Positions 24,701-34,639 of a stretch of 64,000 nucleotides of DNA are shown piece by piece; within the stretch, counting starts at the first letter, position 1; each line of letters starts with the position of its first letter. Below the pieces are notes generated by a model. The model saw only the letters and a list, made by a program, of their open reading frames with translations, did not search any database and had not been told where the DNA came from. Source of the stretch: Tethya wilhelma (lineage: Eukaryota; Porifera; Demospongiae; Tethyida; Tethyidae); NCBI GenBank assembly GCA_964030475.1, contig CAXIPT010000002.1, positions 16,614,749 to 16,678,748 on the forward strand, written 5' to 3'. The position numbers and the translations under genes were made by a program.

Positions 24701-27700
24701 CATTCTGTACACAAAACAAGAATTAATGCATGAGCTCTGACCCTGCATCATGTCAAGAATCAGTAACAGACTCTATTAGTATATATAGTAGTGCATTGTT
24801 CTACCACAAGTGTCTTCGCCCAAGTCCACTCAGTTGTGTCAATAAGCTGTAATTTAGGAGAGCCCAGGGCTAAATACTTCCTCCAAGTATCAATGGATCC
24901 TATAGACTTCACAGTCTTGTACACATTGCCATCTTCTTCAGGGTTAGACACATTGGCAGTAGCTATGTTGACACAGTTCTATAAGGAATGATATGTATGG
25001 TGATCAAAACTGCTCCATAAAAATTAATCAACCATTTAGGTTAAATAAACTGTTTCAAAATAGCATTGTTAGACATACATGTCTAAGTTTGAGTTATGAC
25101 ACAATTAATGGACTATAATCAATGTGTTTACACTATATCATAATGATAAACAGTAAACATGAGACAGTATAATTATTTTATGAGTGTGCCTGATCCAGAT
25201 AATTATACCAAATAGCGGGTAAATTTGGCGGGCTTAAAATTTGGCGAATTCCCATTTTAGGATTATTGGCGATTTTTAATTTGGTGATTCAATTCCGCAC
25301 GCTGCATAGTTTATATGGGCGCACATGCGTATTAAACTATTTGGCGATTTTTAATTTGGTGATTTGAAGAATAATTCGCCAATTCACCAAATTTACCCGC
25401 TATACGGTATAATTATGGAACTTGCCTTTTCATCCATGTAAGCTGTCACCAACATCTCTGCATTTCGGAACACTGCTTTAACTATTGAAGTAGATTTGTC
25501 CATCTGAATACTTCGCAGTAGTGTCCAGTTCTGCACATTAATACAAGATTACAATTATGTGAAATGATATATATATACACAGATACATGAAAATGATCAG
25601 GAATTGCATATCTATAACTTACTCCAGTACTTGGCTCAGAAATTATGCTATTCAGACTCAATTCTGAGTTTGATTCAATGCCCTTCTGAATGTGAAAATA
25701 GAGCCAAACTCAAACATTGTCTATATAGCTGGAGTCATCACGTATATTTCAAAAATGTTTACCTGCTTCCTTTGAAGTCTCTTTCGATAAGTATGAGGAG
25801 AAAGACCTGAGAGTTGCACAATCTTAAAGTATACAGTGACTGTCACAGTGGTGTATATATATATACTTCAACAGAATAATTGGAATCTGACCTTCACCAA
25901 CTCCAAGTGATGTGGTGCTTTCATAACGTCCTAAGCCACTATCTAAAAGTTTTTTTGAAGTATAAATTATTATAGATTAACAATTATAGCTTGGGTAGTA
26001 CATAACTCCTTTTACCAACACTCTTGACTGATTGTGCATCATATCTGTACATTCTTCCCAGCTGTTTTCCATGGGGATCAAGTTCAGTAGGAGACTCAGC
26101 AGTTCTATAATATAGTGAGCATCATAATAGCCATTGTTGCACCAATAATATTCATATGTGCATGCTTGCACAATTTAGGTTTTGCATACGCAAGAACTAT
26201 ATATAGTATAATTATATCAACTTACTGTGAATAGTCTTCTTCAACTAATGTGCTATGAAACTGACTACTTTCTAGGTCTTTTTTGTCTTGGTAAAAATAT
26301 CTTGCAGGTACTGACTGACTATGAAACTCATTCGATTTGGATCTTGACCTTTTAGAAAGTATTTCTTGATCATGATTAGATATTCCAGAGGTGGTAGTGC
26401 TGGCTCTCTCACGATGAGCATGTCTTGCACGTTTTTGACAACCTGGAGATTCTCGTTTTGTTGCTCCACAACAACTCCATTTACTTTGATCTACTTGGCC
26501 ATATGCTCCAGTGTGGTAGTGTGATAGCATGGTGTTTGAATTCAGGCTTGCCGCTATCAGTATTGGAAATTAGTATAATATTATTGATATAACCATACAC
26601 TGTCAGGATAGATATAACACATGAAGAGGCATAGGGTTGCAAATGAAGATAAAGGAGGGGGGGCATGGGACCTTGGTCCCTTATAAGAAAATCGCATGCA
26701 CTCTGAGATCAATTCTGGGCATTTTGTTATTAATAGTACTGATTTGACTTCAACTGGCTGCAATAACAGTACTCATAAAGATGTATACAGTGTAGTTGGC
26801 TGCATATACCTATTCTGAATGCCTCAATCCAAGCATCTCTTTCCTTTTCAGATTTTGCACTAAAATACATTACTTCCCTTTCATTTCCAATCTGGAATAA
26901 AGGCAGAGTATTGCTTATAATATATATTTTTATAGTATAATAAAAATTATTGTTCTGTTTTAATACTTGCTATAAAGTATTGACTAATAAGGCTTACCTG
27001 AAAACAAAAGTACTTTCCAAATGTGACGTCAGGAACCTTCTCCACAATTGTTATTTCTTTAACTGAATACTGACCTCTATTCTTTCCATCCTGCATGGTT
27101 AGAAGAGAACAATATGCATATAAAACTAATAAACTTGGGCCAACTATAATTATGCATGCATGCCTTAACCTTTGGTACCTAGCTACCATGCATGCATTAT
27201 AAAATTTCCCGCTAACAAGCAATTAAGAGCTGCCATCAACATCACGTATATAAGTGTAGACATACCAAGACATTCGATACCGTAGGCCTAGTACTATATA
27301 CTAAAAACTTTTATGCAGTTTGATGCAAGTGTATGGTGTGGCACTGAATCAGATATGGTAGTTTGGATAGCAAATGATTAATGCAGATACATGGCATGCA
27401 TGTGCACGGGTGTCCACCATTAAAGAAAAACATGAGAGCCAAACAGTGTGAGCTTCACATTAAAGTTTAGGTAAATTGTTTCTTGGGCCATCTTAGACTA
27501 GGAGTCTACAAATGCGCGTGCACACATGCAGTAAGTCAAAAAATAACATGCAATAGCTAGTTTTGAATGTATATTTCACTAAAAGGTTATCCCACACCCA
27601 CTCCCAATCGATCATTGATATCAGACAGCTATTAACAGTCATTTTGGTTATTTCCTCACTTGTGTAGTCTGGCAAAGGCTCTCGAGCCGAAACGTCTCTC

Positions 27701-28036
27701 AAGTTCATTGACTACAATAGATTGAATCATGCGAGGATGGGTGGCAGGCTTAAGTAAACAACAGCTAGGCCCCCAAGATATTATGTAAACAGGCCGCTAT
27801 AAGAGTGACACTGCTAGGGAGTTCATTGCTGAATCACTGATTTCAAAGCGCATTGCACACAATGCAGTAACTAAAGTCTGACTCACCCTCCCAGAACGAT
27901 ATTCCAATTTTGACTGAGACAATTGGATAAACCTTTGCTGAAACTTCAACTTTCTTAAGTCAGTGTTCATACTCTGGCCTCTCTGTCTCTTGAGAAGGAA
28001 ACCTTCCCTTAGTATGGATTTTTTTCCGGTTGCCAT
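17477..28036 (-). CDS. PH-BTK / WD40 / ZU5 / death-fold multidomain signalling protein
   Basis: Twenty-seven frame-consistent exons: 28036-27887, 27090-26998, 26891-26810, 26553-26226, 26104-26016, 25942-25892, 25806-25763, 25685-25623, 25530-25426, 24978-24805, 24704-24514, 24375-24169, 23808-23726, 23653-23517, 22685-22592, 22506-21863, 21788-21624, 21493-21274, 20435-20112, 19944-19859, 19722-19677, 19566-19432, 19098-19066, 18390-18323, 18225-18033, 17922-17875, 17767 to the stop. About 1,340 residues. Order: Tec-type PH domain (1-108); BTK zinc motif H-x13-CC-x9-C (about 120-150); basic linker; WD40-like blades (about 300-632); ZU5 (LSVPKGAIPQDTS, 633-850) and a further beta region (to 975); CARD/death-like helical domain (about 1000-1080); Ser-rich linker; second YPPR-containing beta module (1185-1272); C-terminal Death domain. 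The last frame ends at TGA 17598 in mid-Death domain; matching sequence continues in another frame to TAA 17477, so one indel is suspected. The start ATG was chosen because the MAT-x-KKS start is shared by the duplicate at 36.3 kb. Function is inferred only: lipid-recruited scaffold for death or innate immune signalling. Confidence 0.8.
17780..17851. repeat. (TG)n microsatellite
   Basis: About 70 bp of TG repeats in the last intron of the large gene. A second array, (CA)n at 18692-18742, lies in the intron 18391-19065. Confidence 0.9.
23857..24075. repeat. possible MITE related to the TAGCGGGTAAA family
   Basis: Starts TATAGCGGGAAAATTTTGCG and ends in CTCGCGAAACTTTCTTGCAA, weakly inverted to each other. 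It sits in the intron 23809-24168. It resembles the TAGCGGG-starting elements at 25213 and 55168, but its ends are diverged. Confidence 0.4.
25213..25402. mobile_element. 190-bp MITE with TAGCGGGTAAATTTGGCG ends
   Basis: Terminal inverted repeats TAGCGGGTAAATTTGGCG / CACCAAATTTACCCGCTA and inner inverted GGCGATTTTTAATTTGGTGA. It lies in the intron 24979-25425, its right end 23 bp from the exon. A second member in opposite orientation is at 55168-55373. Probably a non-autonomous DNA transposon; the flanking TA may belong to the target duplication. Confidence 0.8.
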
Positions 28037-28426
28037 ATCAGTGGCTGCTTGTGCGGAGCAGTGTTGTCCAATGTCATGCAATGATCAGGGCCCGGTTAGT
28101 ACAGTCAAGTTCAGATCTGAAGTTTTGCACACGGCTGAGATTCACTTTCAAGCCACTGTCTTTCACAGTTAACGGTCTCCGCACTCTGTCTCCCGGGTCA
28201 GTGCTGAGCCTGGTTCTAGTAATTCTGAATCTGCAAGTTGCAAGTTGAGCACATCCTGTAATGATGTCATCCGTACGTACGGATCGATCACACGGCGATA
28301 GGAATGTAGACTACTGTACTGGCAGAAGGTAAATTTAGAAGTCAGTGCTAACGTTGTAATGATCTTGAGATGACCTTTACCGATCGATATCACTAAGCGC
28401 CCTAGTCTCGTCCCCAGACCCCTGTA

Positions 28427-28993
28427 GAAGACGAGCAGGGCAATTAATACGGTCCGGACCCGGATCCGGAAATTTTTCGAGGTCGGATTGCTATAATCCA
28501 AGCTCGGATTTTCTATTCCTGAACTCGGGTTTTCCTCTCCGAGTTCGGGAACAGTCAATCTCGAACTCGGGAATAGAAAACCTGAGTTCGGGATCGACGT
28601 TGTCCCAGCCTGGGAATTATAAAACTCAGATTCGGGATGTTATTTCCCGAATTGGGTTGCTGTTATGTGCATGTGTACTATTATGTGCTGCCTGCATGAT
28701 AACAGACACAATTTATGAAGACTGCAACTCTATCCGGCATCATCCCGAGTGCGGGATTTATGATTCCTGAATCTGCATGGGTCACAGTTTAATAATTCCC
28801 AGGCTCGGACAAAGTCAATCCCCAAATCGGGTTTTCTATTCCCAAGTTTGGGTTGACTGTTCCCGAACTCGAGGAAGAAAATCCGAGTTCGGGAATGGCG
28901 GAAAACCTGAGTTCGGATTACAGAATAAACCCGACCTCGGAAACTTTGATTTCCAGATCCGGGTCCGGATCATAAATTGCCCTTCTCGTCTTC
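28427..28993. mobile_element. 567-bp inverted-repeat element with GAACTCGGG-rich interior
   Basis: Terminal repeats start GAAGACGAG(C)AGGGCAATT and end AATTGCCCTTCTCGTCTTC. The complementarity extends about 200 bp inward, through GGTCCGGACCCGGATC. The arms carry several copies of C(G)AACTCGGG separated by TTTTC or CAGTCAA. Non-autonomous DNA transposon or long-hairpin MITE upstream of the large gene. No transposase frame. Confidence 0.8.
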
Positions 28994-29040
28994 CATACCC
29001 ACCACTACTCTCTGTGACGGAACACAGCCACTGGAGTGCT

Positions 29041-30192
29041 CACTGCGCACTTAAGGCCTGGGTCTTTTGGCAAAATCAGCAAAATCGTGCTAAATAAAAA
29101 TAAAATTGACAAGATATGCTGCTATCTAACATGAAGATCTTTATATCCTCATAAAATATAAGCTTTCTATTACATGTTCCCAAATTTGTATAATCAGATA
29201 ATTAATATTCATGGGAAAAATTAAAATTTCAACACAACTCCTAAAACATGAATTATTAATTAGGCGGTATGCTAAACCTGTTGCTATGGCAACCAAAACT
29301 TGACAACAGGTTCGTAACATCATGAACTACAATATATTACTGGGGGGTGAAATTTCACCGTACCGTTCATGAGATATGGCCGAGAAGAAGGGTTTGGATA
29401 GTGTGCATTTAATAGAAAATATTGAATATCTCTAATTATCGTATATGACCTTTGACCTCTAATACATTACTATACGGAGGAAAAATATTGAACTCTACTG
29501 ATATTTTGCCATATCAGCCGTGTTACCCACGTGAGAAAGCCGTATCAGTCGTGTTACCCACGTGACTATGTTTTTTTGTGAGATAGCCAGACAAGAGAGC
29601 TGTTATTTGCTGCGCTGCTGCTGGTAAGTAAAATTTCACCCTCATAAAATATAGTAAGAAGAATAGAAAAAATAATAGTAGGCAAGCTAACTGTCTAAAT
29701 CACAGTGTATTGTATATACGATAAATCCCTTATCGCTATAGTAACGGTGCGAATACCGGAAATTTCACTCGTAAATTGCCCTAGGCACTCGTGCTTCGCA
29801 CTCGTTCAATACCTATAGGCAATTTACTCGTGATATTTCCCGATATCGCACCGCTACTATAGCGATAAGTATATATTAAAATATGTTTCAAGATACCCCC
29901 CAGGGGGATTATGTTGATTATCATGTACTGATCTTGTGTACAAAATTTGGTTGCCATAGCAACCCTTTTACCGTACCGCCTAATTAATTATTCATGATTT
30001 GCTAATTTATGAAAGCCGAAATGATCACATGACCTAAATTTAATGCCAATTGATTAACATTTGACCAAGTAATTTGGTCATTCAGTTTCAAGAAAAATTT
30101 CCAATTTATAAGGAAGATATTGCAGCTTTGAATATTAATGAGGTTAAAATTGTGCTCAGCAGCTGACCCAGGCCTTAAGTACACAGTGCTGG
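29041..30192. mobile_element. nested inverted-repeat elements, about 1.15 kb
   Basis: Outer inverted pair: CACTGCGCACTTAAGGCCTG at 29041 and CAGGCCTTAAGTACACAGTG ending at 30192. Inner pair: TTAATTAGGCGGTA...TTGCTATGGCAACCAAA at about 29255-29295, with its complement at about 29950-29995. Between them are a direct repeat of CCGTATCAGTCGTGTTACCC near 29510-29570 and a GCGATATCGGG-like palindromic stretch near 29750-29860. It looks like one element inserted in another; no coding frame. Confidence 0.65.
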
Positions 30193-30820
30193 TATGTACA
30201 TATGGTCGCCACATGCATGCTAGAATCTTCTATATCTAACACCAGAATTGTGGTGACCTGCTTGCTACAAGTGTGCCAGTGACTCTTGCAAGATGATTAT
30301 GATTACCTACACAATGAAGGCACCGCTGGTGCACAAGCCTCGGCACACTTAGCTAGCTAGTGCACTTATATGCATATGCATATGCATATGCATATGCAAC
30401 GGTGTATGATCCGTGATAGATTAATACTGAGTACTCAGCCTCAGTATCAAGAAAACTGATTCTAAATCACACATTACCAACCCTTGTTTGTCTTTCCAAG
30501 GAACATTGAATATCAGCAGCAGCAACATAGATTGGACCTGAGTCTCTCAGTACTGGAGTGAGTCACTGGCCTGATCACTGAGCTGATGGAGCCTAGGCTA
30601 ATGTCCAGCCACAGACAGACTGAAAATCTATACTATCATCATGTTAATACATCTACTTACATAGAAAGCAGGCCAGTCCCTGTCTGTCTTTCCAAGGAAC
30701 ACTGACTAACAGCAGCAGCAGCATAGAGCAGCATCATGCAGTAACAGCATCACTGAATTTAACACAAATTCTAAATAACGCACACTAAATCAATAGGCGT
30801 GGCCTCGAAGCTAAGCGCTA
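30193..30820. other. non-coding DNA with short repeats, up to the N gap
   Basis: Contains (ATGCAT)n at about 30371-30398 and two imperfect copies of TGTCTTTCCAAGGAACA-t-TGA...CAGCAGCAGC at about 30489-30530 and 30683-30725. Its last 45 bp match the dispersed repeat at 12417-12471 in reverse. No gene seen. Confidence 0.5.
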
Positions 30821-30887
30821 NNNNNNNNNNNNNNNNNNNNNNNNNNNNNNNNNNNNNNNNNNNNNNNNNNNNNNNNNNNNNNNNNNN
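30821..30887. other. sized gap of Ns
   Basis: Sixty-seven Ns. Repeats abut on both sides, so order and orientation across the gap are uncertain. Confidence 0.99.
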
Positions 30888-31541
30888 TAGCACTGCCCAT
30901 TCCTACACTACTTATTTTTTTGAAATTTTTACTACTTGTTCATTCACTTTTTTCAACACTACAGTGTGGAGACTATCAGAGACTGGTTAGTCCCTACAAA
31001 AAGCTTGAGTAGCAGCTACATGCACTACATTACACTGGAGCAGGCTAATGCGCATGCGCATATTAATAATGCCACGTGGATAATGACCTTTGAACCTACT
31101 TACAAATGGCTACATTGAAGTACATGAATTTATACTCTCAGTTTCAAAGCTTTCTAGTTTTTGTTTAGGCTTATTTGTGATGAAAACGAGTATCAAGGAA
31201 TGTACTACCTATGAAAAGGAGTTACTTTGTGCTTTCAAAGTTGGCTCAACACATTCTGGTTCTCTGGAAATGCTTTTCAAGTAAGTCAGTTAGAAAGTAC
31301 GTACGTTAGAAGAACAAAAATGGCATTGTTGTGGCTTCCCACTAGCTCTTTCTACGAATGCTGAGGAAAGTTTCTGTGAGTTTTAGGCCTTGCATGCGAT
31401 TGGTAATCTGTCGGTTAGAGCCTCTGAGCAAGTTTGAAGGCTTAATTTTGTTTTGCTAGATTTTTATGATCATAAACATTTTGTATTGTGTCTATGGGAC
31501 ATTCGGCCCATTCCTACTATACGTACTACCGTACGTATGAT
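30888..31541 (+). mobile_element. dispersed element, copy A
   Basis: From GCACTGCCCATTCCTACAC to ACTATACGTACTACCGTACG, about 650 bp, about 90 percent similar by eye to 33205-33881 in the same orientation. It includes GAGACTGGTTAGTCCCTACA and GGTTCTCTGGAAAT landmarks. No protein recognised. Confidence 0.8.
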
Positions 31542-32192
31542 AATCCTTGGTGCACTAGTTAGTATAGCATTATATTATATTCACCCTAAATAAGGTAGAT
31601 CATCAGTACTAGAATAAACCAGTTTGCTAGCATTACATGAAGCAACACAAGCGGTGACAGCCACATGCAGGTTAACTAAACTGTACTGGAACAGCTGTTG
31701 CCAGCAAAAGGCATACACGAAGGAAAAAAACCTCAGCAATAAAAACTTAATGAAATACTCATTTGCACACTTTACAATTGCTGCCACGACCATGCTGTAT
31801 GATTTTCCATTTTATTTCATTTACCATTTCATATTTATTCTTGAAGTGTCATCCTTAACTGTTTTGACACCAAACAAGACACCCTCTTACCTGAGGAGGT
31901 ATGAGTGCACCTTTGGTGATTCAGCACTGATGCAAAGTATTGTGGTCACATCCTCTTAATTACATTCCAGCCATACCGTATGACTGGAATACTTGACGTT
32001 ATAGGATTTGGTCACATGCACCTCTGTGCTGAGTCAGCAAAGGTGCACTCGTGTCATTGGCATGCTGAAGATTGGAGGTGCTTGTGTTCTGCCAGTGCAA
32101 AGGCACTCTCCCATGGTGCTATTATGCTATTTATTAAGGTAGCAAGCATCCACTTATGGCAGACAACTTTTTTGTAGATGTTTATTTAATGA
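31542..32192 (+). mobile_element. dispersed 650-bp repeat, inverted relative to 48600-49262
   Basis: Begins AATCCTTGGTGCACTAGTTA and ends TTTTGTAGATGTTTATTTAA. The reverse complement, slightly diverged, lies at 48600-49262. The interior has a GTGCACCTTTG(G/C)TGA motif repeated in both orientations around TACATTCCAGCCATACCGTA, a small internal palindrome. No transposase seen. Confidence 0.75.
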
Positions 32193-32839
32193 ACATAATT
32201 ATTATTGCTTTCAGATAAGAGTTCCATTCATGGTACTGATATAATTATGTATAGTTAATGAAGCTTTATAATATCCTCCATTCCATAGTAACTCACCTGA
32301 AACCACAATCATGACATTTTTGACAAATTTGTACGTAATCAAGTGCTGTACATGCATGAAAATTAGGCAAGTCACTATACAAAATAATAATTTGTACAAA
32401 AATTAAAATTATATGTAGTTATAAGTTGTCAAGTGCATGTACATGCATGATAAAAGTTACTCTGAATCGAAGAGAGTTACTTGGATTGAAGTTAAGCTTG
32501 CATGTGAACTGAAGTCTTGAACCCCCCAACTAAAATTAATCTACTGCATCTCAATTAGTCACTCTACACAAATTTGCAGCTTCACCATGAAGCCACACTG
32601 TTTTTAAATAATCAGCTTTCTCTGTTGCCTGATTGACCAAATAAATAGTGACAAATGATCCTTTGCTAAGCTATGGGAGGCTGCCATCTTACTCCCCTTG
32701 CATCATAAGTACAAACACCCTAATAATAGTATCATCTTTCCAAAAATAACAGCATAGAATTGAAGTTTGTAGCCTCTTTCATGAGTATAGAATGATGGAG
32801 AGCACAATCATTTATAATTATATCAAGATCTGTATATAC

Positions 32840-33245
32840 AAGTAGTAAAAATTTCCAAAAAATAAGTTGTGTAGGAATGGGCAGTGCGGTAAAAAGCATT
32901 GGAACAAGGCATATCTCTAACTCAATTTCGGCACATGACTACTTCATTTTTGTTCTTGATCCCTAATATGGATCCTGAGGACGTCATGCAGTGTCATAAA
33001 ATTCAAAGATCTGTACAACTGTAGTATACAATAGCTTTTATGTTGCATTGATTATCAGTTAGCTAAGCAGTGGAGTAAACCATAACAAGATAGGCAACTC
33101 AAACTGGACTGCTGGCCAAAAGTTGGGCATAAAAAATGAAGTATAGTCATGTGCCGAAATTGAGTTAGAGATATGCCTTGTTCCAATGCTTTTTACCGCA
33201 CTGCCCATTCCTACACAACTTATTTTTTGGAAATTTTTACTACTT
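32840..33245. repeat. inverted arms with 170-bp spacer
   Basis: 32840-32952 is the reverse complement of about 33133-33245 (GGGCAGTGCGGTAAAAAGCA against TGCTTTTTACCGCACTGCCC). The right arm runs on into copy B at 33205. The arms are probably the long terminal inverted repeats of one DNA element. Confidence 0.75.
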
Positions 33246-33881
33246 GTTCATTCACTTTTTTTACACAGTGACTACAGTGTGGAAACTATTAGAGACTGGT
33301 TAGTCCCTACAAAAAGCTTGAGTAGCAGCTATAAATGCACTATTAACTGGAGGAGGCTAATGCGCATGCGCATAATAATGCTACGTGGACAGATAATTAA
33401 TGACCTTTGAACTCTAATTGCAAAGATGGCTGCCTATTGTAGTACATGAATTTATACACTAAGTTTCAAAGCCTTCTAGTTTTAGTTTAGGCCTATTTAT
33501 GATGAAAACGAGTATGAATGAATTTAGTACCCATGAAAAGAACTTACTTTGTGCTGTCAAAGTTGGCTCAACACATTCTGGTTCTCTGGAAATCCTTTTC
33601 AAGTAAGTCAGTCAGAAAGTACGTAAGTAAGTACGTAAGTACGTTAGGAGAACAAAAATGGCACTATTGTGGCTTCCCTCTAGCGCTCTCTACGAGTGCT
33701 GAGGAAACTTTTTGCGAGGTTTAGGCCTTGCATACAGTAGGTAATCTGTCGGTAAGAGCCTCTGAGCAACTTTGAAGGTTTAATTTTCTTTGACTAGATT
33801 TTTATAGTGGCCAACATTTTGTATGGTGTCTATGGGACAGTCGGCCCATTCCTACTATACGTACTACCGTACGTATGATAT
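33205..33881 (+). mobile_element. dispersed element, copy B
   Basis: Direct repeat of 30888-31541, ending in the same ACTATACGTACTACCGTACG. The extra GTACGTAAGTAAGTACGTAA stretch at about 33619-33640 is a local expansion absent in copy A. Confidence 0.8.
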
Positions 33882-34475
33882 CATGTAATATTGTAGTCTC
33901 GTGGCTCACCAGACTAGTAATGTTGAGCATTAAGAAGTCACAACTTAACAGCCAGAGGGGTGTGAGTACAGTAAGGTGATTGTCAAGCTGGCTTAGCTCC
34001 CCCTTCCACTCACAACCTTTCTGTTTGTGTGTAGACTGGCTTTGGGTTTGGATTTTAATTAAGTATAATTTGGCTCTAATGGCTCTGTTACAATTACCCA
34101 CACCCTTCAAGGACTTTGATCAGTTTAAGAGTCTGGCCATCCAGAGTGACTAGATAAGGAGGACGACCCAACATGGGAGATGATTATCGAAGCTAATAAG
34201 CCTCATCCCCAGGCCTGCAGATAAGGCTAACGTTAGCCTCGTTGTATAATGTATAACAGTATAGTAGTACACTGAGTGCAGGGAAATTGCCTCGTGCAAA
34301 TATACAGGCATTCCTTGAATTACAAAAGCAATCTTGTTTGAAGCTAGTGCTAAGCTATATATCTAGAGAATCACTGAATCTAATTGATTATCATTATTAA
34401 GCCTCGGCACGTGCGTAGCACGTGCAGAGGATTACGGTAGTCGTTTTGTCCGTCTGTCTGTCTGTCCCATCGAAA
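33882..34475. other. non-coding flank with a truncated dispersed repeat
   Basis: No gene recognised. The last 70-80 bp repeat the 12207 family and end at the N at 34476. Confidence 0.5.
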
Positions 34476-34476
34476 N

Positions 34477-34638
34477 GATCCTCCTCAGTGGGGGCAGACA
34501 TTGAGTAGGCATGAAACTTATTATGGAACTTGTCTAATAGGGTCAGATTAAAAGAGTGAAGCCAATGCTCAGAGATAGCACAGATGTCTAATGAATCAAG
34601 TAAATCATAGAGATAGTGCTTATTGGATTTGAAGCCAC
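34477..34638 (-). pseudogene. LINE endonuclease-domain fragment on a mini-contig
   Basis: A 162-bp piece between two Ns. Its minus strand is open and reads NKHYLYDLLDSLDICAISEH, then WLHSFNLTLL, the start of the APE-type endonuclease of a non-LTR retrotransposon; the SEHW box corresponds to the usual QEHW. It is a repeat contig used by the assembler, so its true position is doubtful. Confidence 0.65.
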
Positions 34639-34639
34639 N

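Noticed and set aside
28169..28558. Minus-strand frame rich in PELGEENPSSG
   Set aside because: Lies across the inverted-repeat element; the PE/NPS repeats come from GAACTCGGG repeats and not from a gene.
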